Below, piece after piece: positions 29,636-41,398 of a DNA stretch of 64,000 nt. The DNA lies in the NCBI RefSeq assembly GCF_000334915.1, contig NZ_AMSF01000005.1, positions 1-64,000 of the forward strand, written 5' to 3'. The translations under genes and the position numbers were made by a program. How positions within the stretch are numbered: the first letter of the stretch is position 1; each line of letters opens with the position of its first letter. This stretch comes from Dyella ginsengisoli LA-4 (GTDB lineage Bacteria; Pseudomonadota; Gammaproteobacteria; Xanthomonadales; Rhodanobacteraceae). The notes beneath the pieces were generated by a model, which saw nothing but the letters and a program-made list of their open reading frames with translations, did not search any database and had not been told where the DNA came from.

Positions 29636-30403
29636 CTACATGGTCTTGAAAAGCGTCATGAACGGCGCGCTGACGGTGAGCGTTTCCGGTCGCTGCTTCA
29701 GTCGCACGGTGCCGCGGCCGGTGTCGTCGCGCACGATCGAGGCGATCGCCTTGAGGTTGACGATGGTGGAGCGGTGGATCTGCCGGAACACGTTGGCGTC
29801 GAGCACCTCGAGCAGCTCGCGCAGCGAGGTTCGCAGCAGCGCTTCGCCCTCGGCGGTCATCGCCACGGTGTACTTGTGGTCGGCGCGGAAGTAGGCGACG
29901 TCGTCGACCATGATGAGCCGCGTCTCGCGGCCGGTGCTGGCGGTGATCCAGGTCAATGGCGGAGCCCTCGGTGTGGTGGCCGCGCCCTGGGCGAGATCGC
30001 GCAGCAGCTGGCTGAGGTTGGCGGGCAGCTGGCCACTGGCCAGCCGCGACCGGACGCGCTGCACGGTGGCGGCCAGGCGCTCCGGCGTCACCGGCTTGAG
30101 CAGGTAGTCGATGGCGCCACGCTCGAACGCGTCGATGGCGTACTGGTGGTAGGCGGTGGTGAACACGATCTGCGTGCCGGGGCTGCAGGTGGCCGCTGCG
30201 GTGGCGACGTCCATGCCGGTCAGGCCGGGCATGCGGATGTCGAGGAAGGCGACCTCGGGCTGCTGCGTGGCGATGGCTTCCAGCGCACTGGCGCCGTCCT
30301 CGCATTCGGCCACCACGGTCAGCTCCGGCCACACCTGGTGCAACAGGCGCACCAGCTCGCTGCGCAGCAGGGCTTCGTCTTCGGCGACGACGGCGCGGAT
30401 CAT
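29636..30403 (-). CDS. LytTR-family response regulator
   Basis: 255-aa regulator. The receiver domain occupies residues 1-~120, with the acidic pocket E9/D10, phospho-acceptor D55 (FLDIRMPG), T81/T82 and K102 (LLKPV). A LytTR DNA-binding domain follows (~150-252, FRADHKYTVAM ... IHRSTIVNLKAI). Such AlgR/LytR-type regulators bind direct repeats. It overlaps the upstream sensor kinase gene by four bases (ATGA), so the pair is translationally coupled. Confidence 0.92.
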   Translation of the reverse strand: MIRAVVAEDEALLRSELVRLLHQVWPELTVVAECEDGASALEAIATQQPEVAFLDIRMPGLTGMDVATAAATCSPGTQIVFTTAYHQYAIDAFERGAIDYLLKPVTPERLAATVQRVRSRLASGQLPANLSQLLRDLAQGAATTPRAPPLTWITASTGRETRLIMVDDVAYFRADHKYTVAMTAEGEALLRTSLRELLEVLDANVFRQIHRSTIVNLKAIASIVRDDTGRGTVRLKQRPETLTVSAPFMTLFKTM

Positions 30404-31662
30404 GCGGTCACCCGGCTGCTGTCGGTCGACGCGTCGGTGACCGCGGGCACGGTGATGGTGGCGGCAACGCCGTCGGGCACATTGGCGACCACCGACAGCG
30501 AGGCGCGCTCGCCGTAGATCAGGCGCAGCCGTTCGCGCACGTTCTTCAGGCCGATGCCGGTACCGCCGGTGGCGACGCCGAAGCCCTGGCCGTTGTCGGC
30601 GACGGTGACCATCACGCGGTCCTCGTCGCGGCGGGCGAAGATCCATACCGTGCCGCCGCCGGGCTTGGGCTCCAGGCCGTGCTTGATGGCGTTCTCCACC
30701 AGCGTCTGCAGCATCATCGGCGGCATCGAGATGGCGCGCAGCGCGTCGGGTACGTCCACCTCCATCGCCAGCCGCGCGCCCATGCGGATGCGGATGATCT
30801 CCAGGTAGGCGCGGGTGCGCTCCAGTTCGTCGCCGAGGGTGGACAGCGACTCGTCGGCGCTCGGCAGCGAATGGCGCAGGTACTGGATGAGATGGCCGAG
30901 CATGCGGTCGGCCTGCGCCGGCTCGCTGCGGGTGAGCAGCTGCGCGCTGGCCAGCGTGTTGTAGAGGAAGTGCGGTTCCACCTGGGCGTGCAGCAGGTTG
31001 AGCCGGGCGACCGTGAGCTCCTTCTCGGTGGCCGTCTGCGCTGCGGCCCGCTGCTCGTTGCGGCGATGCTCGGCGACCCGCCGGGCGATGGCGCGGGTGA
31101 TCGCCTCGGCGTTCTCCAGGTTGGTGCCGTCGTCGACGCGGAACCAGTCGCTCCACGCGGCCGCCTCCGGCTCGCACAGCAGGGTGACGCTGCCGGTGCC
31201 GTTGACCGGGGTGACCGTGGCGGTGATCTGGTTGCGCAGGCTGCCCAGCCAGTTGGACGGGTTGAGCCGCTGCACCCAGTGGCGGCCGTAGGGCTGCGGG
31301 CGGCGGATCTTGGCGCGCACCTGCAGGCTGTCGCGGGCGCTCTCGACCTCCTCGATGCGCGGCAGTTCGCGGATCGCCGCGTCGACCAGGTCGAACGCCT
31401 CGCCGGCCTCGAACGGGATCTCGATCTGCCGGCGCTGCCGGTTGGCCAGCGCGCTGGAGTCGACTTCCCCGGCGATCAGCCGCACCCGGCCCAGGTGCGA
31501 GAACGCGCCGGTGATCACGAAGGCCAGCGTGATGAAATAGACCAGCGAGGCCAGATTGCCGTCGTGGTAACCCGGCGTGGCGCTCCAGAACAGGTTGCCC
31601 ACCAGGAACAGCGCCGACCAGGCCAGGGCGATACGCAGGACGAAGAACAGGCTCTTGAACAT
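30400..31662 (-). CDS. LytS/YehU-type sensor histidine kinase
   Basis: 420-aa membrane kinase with two N-terminal transmembrane helices (residues ~6-24 and ~38-57), a ~140-residue cytosolic linker, then the HisKA_7TM/His_kinase module typical of LytTR partners. The phosphorylated His is H231 in QVEPHFLYNTL. The ATPase domain has the N-box (MLQTLVENAIKHGL), G1 (DNGQGFG) and G2 (GTGIGLKNV). It has almost no periplasmic domain, so it probably senses a membrane or intracellular signal. It is divergent from the GGDEF-EAL gene 206 bases away. Confidence 0.9.
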   Translation of the reverse strand: MFKSLFFVLRIALAWSALFLVGNLFWSATPGYHDGNLASLVYFITLAFVITGAFSHLGRVRLIAGEVDSSALANRQRRQIEIPFEAGEAFDLVDAAIRELPRIEEVESARDSLQVRAKIRRPQPYGRHWVQRLNPSNWLGSLRNQITATVTPVNGTGSVTLLCEPEAAAWSDWFRVDDGTNLENAEAITRAIARRVAEHRRNEQRAAAQTATEKELTVARLNLLHAQVEPHFLYNTLASAQLLTRSEPAQADRMLGHLIQYLRHSLPSADESLSTLGDELERTRAYLEIIRIRMGARLAMEVDVPDALRAISMPPMMLQTLVENAIKHGLEPKPGGGTVWIFARRDEDRVMVTVADNGQGFGVATGGTGIGLKNVRERLRLIYGERASLSVVANVPDGVAATITVPAVTDASTDSSRVTA

Positions 31663-31868
31663 GAGTGGCTCGCCGGGGCAGGAATCGCGACAGAGCTTAG
31701 TCGCTTGGCCGCCGCCGGTCGGGATGGAGGCGACGGAACCCGGCCAGGGCGCGACGGAACCAGGATCCGGGGGCACGAAGCGGGGACGGTCGTACGAATG
31801 CAGGGTCAAGTGCGGGGGCGAGTTGCCGTTATGCTTCTGTTTCCCCGAATGGCCTCCCCCGGCGCTTA

Positions 31869-33947
31869 ATGAACGGCAGTTTCCATCTCGCCCTGGCGTT
31901 GTTGGCCCCTCTTGTTGGAGCGACCACCACCTATCAGGCCCTGGACGTGATGCCACGGCTGGCCGCCTCGCGCGAGCGCTGGCAGCGTTCGGCGTGGTAC
32001 GTGGTCGGCGTGTGGATGATCGGCATCGGCGTGTGGTCGCAGCACTTCGTCGGCACGCTGGCTCGGGTGCCGCAGTTGCGCGATGGCCTGGATCCGCTGC
32101 TGTGCATCGCCTCGGGATTGTTCGCCCTGCTGGCGGCCTATGTGCTGCTGGCGATGACCGATGTCGCCGCGCTGACGCGTGCCCGCATGCTGGGCGGCGG
32201 CATTCTGCTGGCCGGCTGCGTGATACCGATGCACCTGCTGATGATCGCCTCGCTGCACCTGCCGGCGGTACGGGTGGGGGCAGGGCAGCATCTGTGGATC
32301 TGGTGCCTGGTGGTGGCAGCGATCGGCGCGGCGGTGCTGAGATTGCTGCACGCGTTCCGGGCCAGGCACAACCGGAGCCTGCGGCGGCGCATCCCGGTGG
32401 CCTTCGGCAACGCGCTGATCCTCGCCGCCACGTTGCACCTGGCGATGCGCATGTCCGGCGAGCGCTTTCCCGGCGGCAGTGCCGGCGATGCGGCGGCGGT
32501 GGTCTGGGTCGGTTCGATGATCGGCGTGATCGCGCTGGTGTCGATGGGCTCGGCCATCGGCCTGTCCGAATGGGTGACCCGGCTGTACCAGCGCACCCGC
32601 AGCCTGGCCGGTTCGCTGGACGACCTGCACGACCGCCTGCGCTACCTCTCGACCCACGATGCACTGACTGGCCTGCCGAACCGCGCGACCCTGATCGATC
32701 GGCTGGAGCGCGCGCTGGACGGCGCGCGCGACGGGCGCGGTTACGTGGCCGTGCTGTACATCGACCTGGACGGCTTCAAGCACATCAACGAGTCGCTCGG
32801 CCAGACCGCGGGCGACCAGGTGCTGTGCGCGGTGGCCGAGCGGTTGGCCACGCACCTGCGCTACGAGAGCGTGGGTCGCGTCGGTGGCGACGAGTTCGTC
32901 GCCGTGCTCGAGCGCATGCGCTCGCAGGATTCGGCCCACCGCATCGTCGAGCGCCTGCTCGACGCCATGCAGCTGCCGCTGGTGGTCGGGGGTATCACGC
33001 TCTGCGCCACGCCGAGCATCGGTGTCGCCCACTTTCCGCAGGACGGCGATTCCGCCGAGGCGCTGATCGCGCACGCGGACGTGGCGATGACCGCGGCCAA
33101 GCAGGCCGGCCGGAATGGCTACAGCATCTACGACACCAGCATGCGTCGGCGTGCCGAGCGGGCGCTGGCGATCCAGCGCGGGCTGCATGCGGCGATCGAG
33201 GACGGCAGCCTGTCGCTGCACTACCAGTCCAAGCACGACAGCGCCACGGGGGCGATCGTCGGCGCCGAGGCGCTGGCGCGCTGGACGCATCCGGAACTGG
33301 GCGAGGTGCCGCCGATGGAGTTCATCGCGGTGGCCGAGCGCAGTGGCCAGATCGGTCGCATCGGGGAATGGGTGATCCGCGAAGCCTGCCGGCAGATCGG
33401 CGCCTGGCGCGGCCAGGGGATGGTGTCGCTGCGTATCGCGATCAATCTCTCGCCGCTGCAGTTGAACCAGCCGGGGTTTGTGGACACGGCCGCGCGCATC
33501 GTCGCGGAGGCCGGGGTCGCTCCGGCGCTGATCCTGTTCGAGGTGACCGAAAGCATCGCGATGGAGAACGCCGAACGAACCCGGTTGATGCTGCGCGATT
33601 TCCGCGAGCGCGGCTTCGAGTTCGCCATCGACGACTTCGGTACCGGCTACTCCAGCCTGGCCTACCTGCAGAAGTTCCAGGTGCGCCAGCTGAAGATCGA
33701 CCGCTTCTTCGTGCAGGCGCTGGACGAGGGCGGGCCGGAGGCACGCGCGATCATCGCGGCGATCATCGACCTGGCCCACACGCTGGCCATCGAGGTGGTC
33801 GCTGAAGGCGTGGAAACCCAGCTGCAGGCCAGCGTGCTGCGCACCCTCGGCTGCGACCAGCTGCAGGGCTACCACTTTTCCCGCCCGCTGCCGCCTGAGG
33901 AGTTCGAGCGGCACTGCCGCACGCTGCCGGTACTGGCGCCGGCCTGA
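31869..33947 (+). CDS. MHYT-like membrane sensor with GGDEF and EAL domains
   Basis: 692-aa cyclic-di-GMP enzyme. About seven membrane helices fill residues 1-~225 and look like a degenerate MHYT sensor: the repeated Met-His-Tyr-Thr motifs appear as WSQHFVG and PMHLLMIA. The GGDEF domain has an intact GGDEF at residues 339-343, plus DLDGFKHINESLG. The EAL domain has E467-A-L, INLSPLQLN, DDFGTGYSSL and AEGVET, all expected for an active phosphodiesterase. It may both make and break c-di-GMP; net activity cannot be read from sequence. A terminator follows eight bases after the stop. Confidence 0.9.
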   Translation: MNGSFHLALALLAPLVGATTTYQALDVMPRLAASRERWQRSAWYVVGVWMIGIGVWSQHFVGTLARVPQLRDGLDPLLCIASGLFALLAAYVLLAMTDVAALTRARMLGGGILLAGCVIPMHLLMIASLHLPAVRVGAGQHLWIWCLVVAAIGAAVLRLLHAFRARHNRSLRRRIPVAFGNALILAATLHLAMRMSGERFPGGSAGDAAAVVWVGSMIGVIALVSMGSAIGLSEWVTRLYQRTRSLAGSLDDLHDRLRYLSTHDALTGLPNRATLIDRLERALDGARDGRGYVAVLYIDLDGFKHINESLGQTAGDQVLCAVAERLATHLRYESVGRVGGDEFVAVLERMRSQDSAHRIVERLLDAMQLPLVVGGITLCATPSIGVAHFPQDGDSAEALIAHADVAMTAAKQAGRNGYSIYDTSMRRRAERALAIQRGLHAAIEDGSLSLHYQSKHDSATGAIVGAEALARWTHPELGEVPPMEFIAVAERSGQIGRIGEWVIREACRQIGAWRGQGMVSLRIAINLSPLQLNQPGFVDTAARIVAEAGVAPALILFEVTESIAMENAERTRLMLRDFRERGFEFAIDDFGTGYSSLAYLQKFQVRQLKIDRFFVQALDEGGPEARAIIAAIIDLAHTLAIEVVAEGVETQLQASVLRTLGCDQLQGYHFSRPLPPEEFERHCRTLPVLAPA

Positions 33948-33954
33948 TCGCCAA

Positions 33955-33985
33955 GAAAAAGCCCCGCCGGAGCGGGGCTTGTTTC
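33955..33985. terminator. Bidirectional terminator between GGDEF-EAL gene and gcvP
   Basis: Seven-base stem AGCCCCG / CGGGGCT (AAGCCCCGC paired with GCGGGGCTT apart from the loop) flanked by AAAAA on the left and TTGTTT on the right. It can end transcription of both convergent genes. Confidence 0.85.
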
Positions 33986-34008
33986 CATCCGGTCGTCCAG
34001 GCGGACGC

Positions 34009-36900
<2,892 letters not shown>

Positions 36901-36942
36901 GATCAGGGGCATCCGGGGATAGCGTGCCGTGCCGCACGCGGG

Positions 36943-37135
36943 GCGCCCCTCTGTCCTTTTGCCTGAGAGTTTGGAGGCGGCGATGGACTGCTGCCTTATG
37001 CCCCTTCGGCGCCGGATTCAACCGGTCTCTCCAGAGTGTTTGCGCGCGGTGGTTACGGGGCCTGAGCGATTACGGGCGTTGCGCCTTCGGCAGCGACGTG
37101 GCCCTGGAAGGCCCGGCGCTTCTCCCACCGTACGT
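36943..37135 (-). promoter_or_regulatory. Tandem glycine riboswitch in the gcvP leader
   Basis: On the minus strand two glycine-aptamer cores follow each other. The upstream one (about 37040-37135) shows GCCGAAGGCGCAAC and CGCTCAGG; the downstream one (about 36943-37038) shows TCTGGAGAGACC, GCCGAAGGGGCA, and AACTCTCAGG followed by GGACAGAGG. Two cores joined by a short linker are the classic cooperative glycine riboswitch. It sits about 45 bases before the gcvP start with no strong U-tract terminator, so control may act at translation initiation; that is inference. Confidence 0.9.
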
Positions 37136-37146
37136 TTACCGCGGCG

Positions 37147-37175
37147 ATTATACAGGCCGCCCGGGTGGCGGTCAG
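37147..37175 (-). promoter_or_regulatory. gcvP promoter
   Basis: On the minus strand, -35 CTGACC (37170-37175), a 17-base spacer and a perfect -10 TATAAT (37147-37152). The implied start near 37140 is right at the beginning of the first aptamer. Confidence 0.7.
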
Positions 37176-37245
37176 CGGGTGGGGCACCCGGTCGCGGGGC
37201 CGATGGCGCCGGTTAAGCTGGGGCGGTTTCGACAGGAGGCTTCCC

Positions 37246-37656
37246 ATGATCCGGATCGGCGAGATCGACCACGTGGTGCTGCGCGTGTGCGACCTGGACG
37301 CGATGCAGCGGTTCTACTGCGAGGTGCTGGGCTGCCGCGAGGAGCGGCGACAGGACGAGATCGGCCTGGTACAGCTGCGCGCTGGCGCCTCGTTGATCGA
37401 CCTGGTGAGCGTGGATGGGCGGATCGGCCGCCACGGCGGTGCGGCGCCCGGCGTGGAGGGTCACAACATGGACCACGTCTGCCTGCGCGTGGAGGACTAC
37501 GACGAGGCGGCCATCCTGGCCCACCTGCGCGCCCACGGCGTGCGCATCGGAGACCTCGGCATGCGCTACGGCGCGAAGGGCGAGGGCCCCTCGATCTACC
37601 TGTACGACCCGCAGGGCAACATGATCGAGCTGAAGGGGCCGCCCCATCCAGGCTGA
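37246..37656 (+). CDS. VOC/glyoxalase-family protein
   Basis: 136-aa vicinal-oxygen-chelate protein with two beta-alpha-beta-beta-beta modules. Metal-ligand candidates are the His in IDHVVL (residue 9), the acidic residue in LIDLVSV, the His in MDHVCL and the Glu in MIELKGP. The fold is used by glyoxalase I, dioxygenases and resistance proteins; the substrate is not predictable. The start at 37246 is supported by CAGGAGG nine bases upstream. It stands alone between the gcvP leader and a REP element. Confidence 0.8.
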   Translation: MIRIGEIDHVVLRVCDLDAMQRFYCEVLGCREERRQDEIGLVQLRAGASLIDLVSVDGRIGRHGGAAPGVEGHNMDHVCLRVEDYDEAAILAHLRAHGVRIGDLGMRYGAKGEGPSIYLYDPQGNMIELKGPPHPG

Positions 37657-37690
37657 AGCCCGCTCTTGATCCAAGCCGAAGCCCGCTCTT

Positions 37691-37770
37691 GTAGGAGCCC
37701 GCTCGCGGGCGATGCTTCTGGCTCTGATGCAACACCGGAACGAAGAGCATCGCCCGCGAGCGGGCTCCTG
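37691..37770. repeat. REP element between convergent genes
   Basis: Single hairpin with the same GTAGGAGCCCGCTCG core stem as the tandem array, different loop; last stem bases differ (CTCCTGC instead of CTCCTAC). Confidence 0.9.
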
Positions 37771-37784
37771 CCGATTTGCGTGGC

Positions 37785-38390
37785 TCAGGCCAGCGCGGCG
37801 GCCAGGGCTCGGCAGTCGGCGAAGTGCCAGTCGGCCAGCTCCGGCCAGCGGTTGTCGGGCAGGTTCACCAGCACGGAGCGCGCGCCGGCGGCGCGGGCGC
37901 TGGCCAGGTCGTAGGCGTAGTCGCCCACCATGGCCAGTTCGGCGGCGTCGACCGACCAGTGCGAGGCGATGTGCCTGAGGCCGGCCGGGTCGGGCTTGGG
38001 CGGTGCGTCCTCGCGGCCGAGTACGACCGCCGGATCGAAGCAGTCGGCCAGGCCGATCGCCTCCAGCGACAGCAGCGCCAGCTCACGCAGGTTGCGGGTC
38101 AGGATGCCGAGCCGGCAGCCACGTGCCGCCAGTGTGCGCACCAGCGGCACGGCGCCTTCAGAGGGGCGCGAGGCATGGGCCAGCTCGCGCTCGTGCTCGA
38201 GCAGCCAGGCGCGCTTGGCGGCGGCCTCGGTGGCGGGCAGGGCAGCGATGTGGGCGAGGATGTCCTCGTCGTCGCGAATGGCGAGCGCGCGGCGGATCGC
38301 GGTGAAGTCGTGCACTGCCACCGTCAGCGTGCCGTCCAGGTCGAACACCCAGTGCCGGTGCGAGGCGAGGGCGTGGCGCGTGGTCGTCAT
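37785..38390 (-). CDS. HAD-family hydrolase (phosphoglycolate phosphatase-like)
   Basis: 201-aa haloacid dehalogenase-superfamily phosphatase. Motif I is FDLDGTLT with the nucleophilic and acid/base Asp pair, motif II is ILTRN, the motif III Lys lies in PPKPDP, and motif IV is MVGDYAYDL. A short helical cap lies between motifs I and II. The substrate is unknown; Gph-like or nucleotidase activity is possible. An alternative start at 38444 was rejected because it runs through the preceding terminator. Confidence 0.85.
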   Translation of the reverse strand: MTTTRHALASHRHWVFDLDGTLTVAVHDFTAIRRALAIRDDEDILAHIAALPATEAAAKRAWLLEHERELAHASRPSEGAVPLVRTLAARGCRLGILTRNLRELALLSLEAIGLADCFDPAVVLGREDAPPKPDPAGLRHIASHWSVDAAELAMVGDYAYDLASARAAGARSVLVNLPDNRWPELADWHFADCRALAAALA

Positions 38391-38433
38391 CGGCGGATCA
38401 CCCTCGGCGGCGCAGATGAACCGCAGAAACGAC

Positions 38434-38456
38434 AAAGCCCGCATCGCTGCGGGCTT
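38434..38456 (-). terminator. Intrinsic terminator after tRNA-Leu
   Basis: Nine-base-pair hairpin AAGCCCGCA / TGCGGGCTT with a T-rich tail on the minus strand (TTTGTCGTTT), just beyond the tRNA 3' end and before the HAD gene. Confidence 0.75.
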
Positions 38457-38466
38457 CGTCTACAAT

Positions 38467-38551
<85 letters not shown>

Positions 38552-38691
38552 AGGTGCCGCGCAACCGTTCGGGCTGCGCGAGCCGCGTAGATTAGGCATC
38601 TCCCCCAGGGTTGTCAACAATACGTCGACAAAAAATTTTCCCCTGCTTCCGGACGATTTCCGTCCCGGAGGCCTTCAACCAAGGTAACTGA

Positions 38692-41394
38692 GTGACCCAG
38701 AAGAAAAACACGCGTGGCGGCAAGCGCCGCGCAGCAGCACCCACCCGCGACGACGCACCCCTGCGGCCGTCCGGCAAGCCCCGCTCCAACGGCGGAGCTC
38801 CGCGCAAGGGCGCCGGCGCGGTCCGCGATCCGCAGGCCGAGCGCGAGGCGCAGCGCTACGAGCGACCGATTCCCAGCCGCGAGGCGATCCTCTCGATGCT
38901 GGCCGACCGTGGCGAATGGCTCAGCGAAGCACGCATCGCCGAAACCCTGCAGCTTGACCACCCCACCGACCTGATGGCGCTGCGCAAGCGCCTCGGTGCG
39001 ATGGTGCGCGACGGCCAGCTGCTGCAGGGGCGTCGCGGCGACTATGCGCCGGCGCAGAAACTCGACCTGCTTCCCGGCGTGGTGATCGCCAACGCCGAGG
39101 GCTACGGCTTCCTGCGTCCGGACGAGGGCGGCGACGACCTCTATCTCTCGCCGCAGCAGATGCGCGCGGTGATGCATGGCGACCGTGTGCTCGCCAGCGT
39201 GGTCGGGCTGGATCGTCGCGGCCGCCGCCAGGGCGCCATCGTCGAGGTGCTGCAGCGCCGCTCGCCGCGGCTGGTCGGCCGGGTGACGGTGGAGAACGGC
39301 GTCACCGTGGTGGCGCCGGATGACCGCCGCCTGCTGCAGGACATCCTGATCCCGCCCGGCAAGGAGCTGGGCGCGCGCAACGGACAGATCGTGGTGGTGG
39401 AGATCACCGACCCGCCGACCGCCCAGCGCGCGCCGCTGGGCGAGATCCGCTCGGTGCTCGGCGAACGCCTGCAACCCTCGCTGCTGGTGGAGATGGCGAT
39501 CGCCAGCTACGACCTGCCGCGCGAGTGGTCGCCGGAGGTGCTCCGCGACGCGGCGCAGGTGGAACCGGAAGTCACCGCGGCCGAGCGCCAGGGTCGGGTC
39601 GACCTGCGCAAGCTGCCGCTGGTGACCATCGACGGCGCCGATGCGCGCGACTTCGATGACGCCGTGTACGCCGAACCGCGGCGTGGTGGCGGCTGGCGGT
39701 TGATCGTGGCGATCGCCGACGTCTCGCACTACGTCAAGGTGGATAGTGCGCTGGACGCCGCGGCGCAGGAGCGCAGCACCTCGACCTATTTCCCCGGCTT
39801 CGTGGTGCCGATGCTGCCGGAGACGCTGTCCAACGGCATCTGCTCGCTCAACCCGAAGGTCGAGCGGCTGTGCATGGTGTGCGACATGCAGGTGGACGCC
39901 AGCGGCGAGGTGACCAAGTCGAAGTTCTACGACGCGGTGATGCTGTCGCACGCGCGCCTCACCTACGACAAGGTGTGGCAGGTGGTCGGCCTGGAAGACC
40001 CCGACACGATCGCCGAGGTGGCCGACGTGCTGCCGCAGATCCGTCACCTGCATGCGTTGTACAAGGCGATGGCCGAGCAGCGCCGGCGCCGCGGTGCGAT
40101 CGACTTCGAGACGCCCGAGGTGAAGTTCCGCCTCGACCAGCGTGGCGAGGTGGAGGCGATGGGCGCGACCGAGCGCAACGACGCGCACAAGCTGATCGAG
40201 GAATGCATGATCGCGGCCAACGTGCAGGCGGCGCTGTTCCTGGAAAAGAAGAAGATCCCCGCACTGTTCCGTGCGCACGAGCCGCCGCCGGCGGAGAAGT
40301 ACGAGGACCTGCAGCAGTTCCTGCGCGAGTTCAAGCTGAGCATGCCGCCGATCGACCGGGTCACCCCGGGCGATTTCGCCGAGGTGCTGCGCATGGTGCG
40401 CGAACGCCCGGAGCGCGAGCTGATCCAGTCGGTGCTGCTGCGCTCGCAGAGCATGGCCGCCTACCAGCCGGAGAACCGCGGCCACTTCGGCCTGGCGCTG
40501 AGCGCGTATGCGCACTTCACCTCGCCGATCCGGCGCTATCCCGATCTGCTGGTGCATCGCGCGATCCGTTACGCGCTGACTGGCGGCAAGCCGGCCAAGT
40601 ACCGTTACACGCCCGCCGAGATGGGCTCGCTGGCGGTGCACTGCTCGCAGCGCGAACGCCGTGCCGAGGAGGCCGAGCGCGATGTCGACGAGCGCTTCAA
40701 GTGCGCCTGGATGAGCAAGCACGTCGGCAGCGAATTCGATGGCGTGGTCACCGGCGTCACCTCGTTCGGCCTGTTCGTGGAGCTGGACGAGTCGAAGGTG
40801 TCCGGCCTGGTGCATATCAGCCAGCTGGCCAACGACTATTACCACTTCGATCCGCTGCGCAAACTGCTCAAGGGCGAGAAGTCCGGCGAGCAGTTCCGCC
40901 TCGGCGACCACGTGCGGGTGCAGGTGCTGCGCGCCAGCCTGGAGGATCGCAAGATCGATTTCCGGCTGGTGCCGCAGAAGAAGCGGGGCGCGCCGCCACC
41001 GCGCACGGCCAAGGCCTACGACTATGCAGCCGGCGGCGAGCGCTACTCGTTGCCCAAGGCCGCGGCGCCCAAGGCCGCCACGGCAAGTGCGGACAAGGCG
41101 CCGGGCATGTTCGGCCGCGCGGCCAAGGCGATCGGCCGGGCATTCGGGCGCGGCGAGGGCGGGGTGTCGGCGTCGGCGCCGGCGCGCGATAATCCGCCGC
41201 CCCGCGCTTATGCCAAGGATGCCCCGGCGTTGCCGGCCCTGCCGGCGGTGCCGTCATCCGGCGGCAAGCCGAAGGGGAAGGGTCCGGCGAAGGCCGTGGC
41301 AAAGAAGACGCCCGCGAAGGCGGCCACCCGCTCCGCGGACAAACCCAGGCCGTCCGGCCGCAGCGGGCGTCCTACTCGATCGAAAGGCAAGTAA
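38692..41394 (+). CDS. rnr: Ribonuclease R
   Basis: 3'-5' exoribonuclease that degrades structured RNA, 900 aa. N-terminal winged-helix (residues ~65-125) and cold-shock domains lead to the RNB catalytic core, with the metal aspartates at D314, D320, D322 and D323 (GADARDFDDAVY). An S1 domain (FDGVVTGVTSFGLFVEL) follows, then a long basic Lys/Ala/Pro tail (~160 residues) that may bind RNA or ribosomes. The start is GTG at 38692 after AAGG. It is followed 4 bases later by rlmB, the conserved pairing. Confidence 0.96.
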   Translation: MTQKKNTRGGKRRAAAPTRDDAPLRPSGKPRSNGGAPRKGAGAVRDPQAEREAQRYERPIPSREAILSMLADRGEWLSEARIAETLQLDHPTDLMALRKRLGAMVRDGQLLQGRRGDYAPAQKLDLLPGVVIANAEGYGFLRPDEGGDDLYLSPQQMRAVMHGDRVLASVVGLDRRGRRQGAIVEVLQRRSPRLVGRVTVENGVTVVAPDDRRLLQDILIPPGKELGARNGQIVVVEITDPPTAQRAPLGEIRSVLGERLQPSLLVEMAIASYDLPREWSPEVLRDAAQVEPEVTAAERQGRVDLRKLPLVTIDGADARDFDDAVYAEPRRGGGWRLIVAIADVSHYVKVDSALDAAAQERSTSTYFPGFVVPMLPETLSNGICSLNPKVERLCMVCDMQVDASGEVTKSKFYDAVMLSHARLTYDKVWQVVGLEDPDTIAEVADVLPQIRHLHALYKAMAEQRRRRGAIDFETPEVKFRLDQRGEVEAMGATERNDAHKLIEECMIAANVQAALFLEKKKIPALFRAHEPPPAEKYEDLQQFLREFKLSMPPIDRVTPGDFAEVLRMVRERPERELIQSVLLRSQSMAAYQPENRGHFGLALSAYAHFTSPIRRYPDLLVHRAIRYALTGGKPAKYRYTPAEMGSLAVHCSQRERRAEEAERDVDERFKCAWMSKHVGSEFDGVVTGVTSFGLFVELDESKVSGLVHISQLANDYYHFDPLRKLLKGEKSGEQFRLGDHVRVQVLRASLEDRKIDFRLVPQKKRGAPPPRTAKAYDYAAGGERYSLPKAAAPKAATASADKAPGMFGRAAKAIGRAFGRGEGGVSASAPARDNPPPRAYAKDAPALPALPAVPSSGGKPKGKGPAKAVAKKTPAKAATRSADKPRPSGRSGRPTRSKGK

Positions 41395-41398
41395 GTAG

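Noticed and set aside
31577-33805. Long plus-strand frame of 742 codons overlapping the GGDEF-EAL gene.
   Set aside because: Shadow of the real gene in another frame; the GGDEF/EAL motifs are in the other frame.
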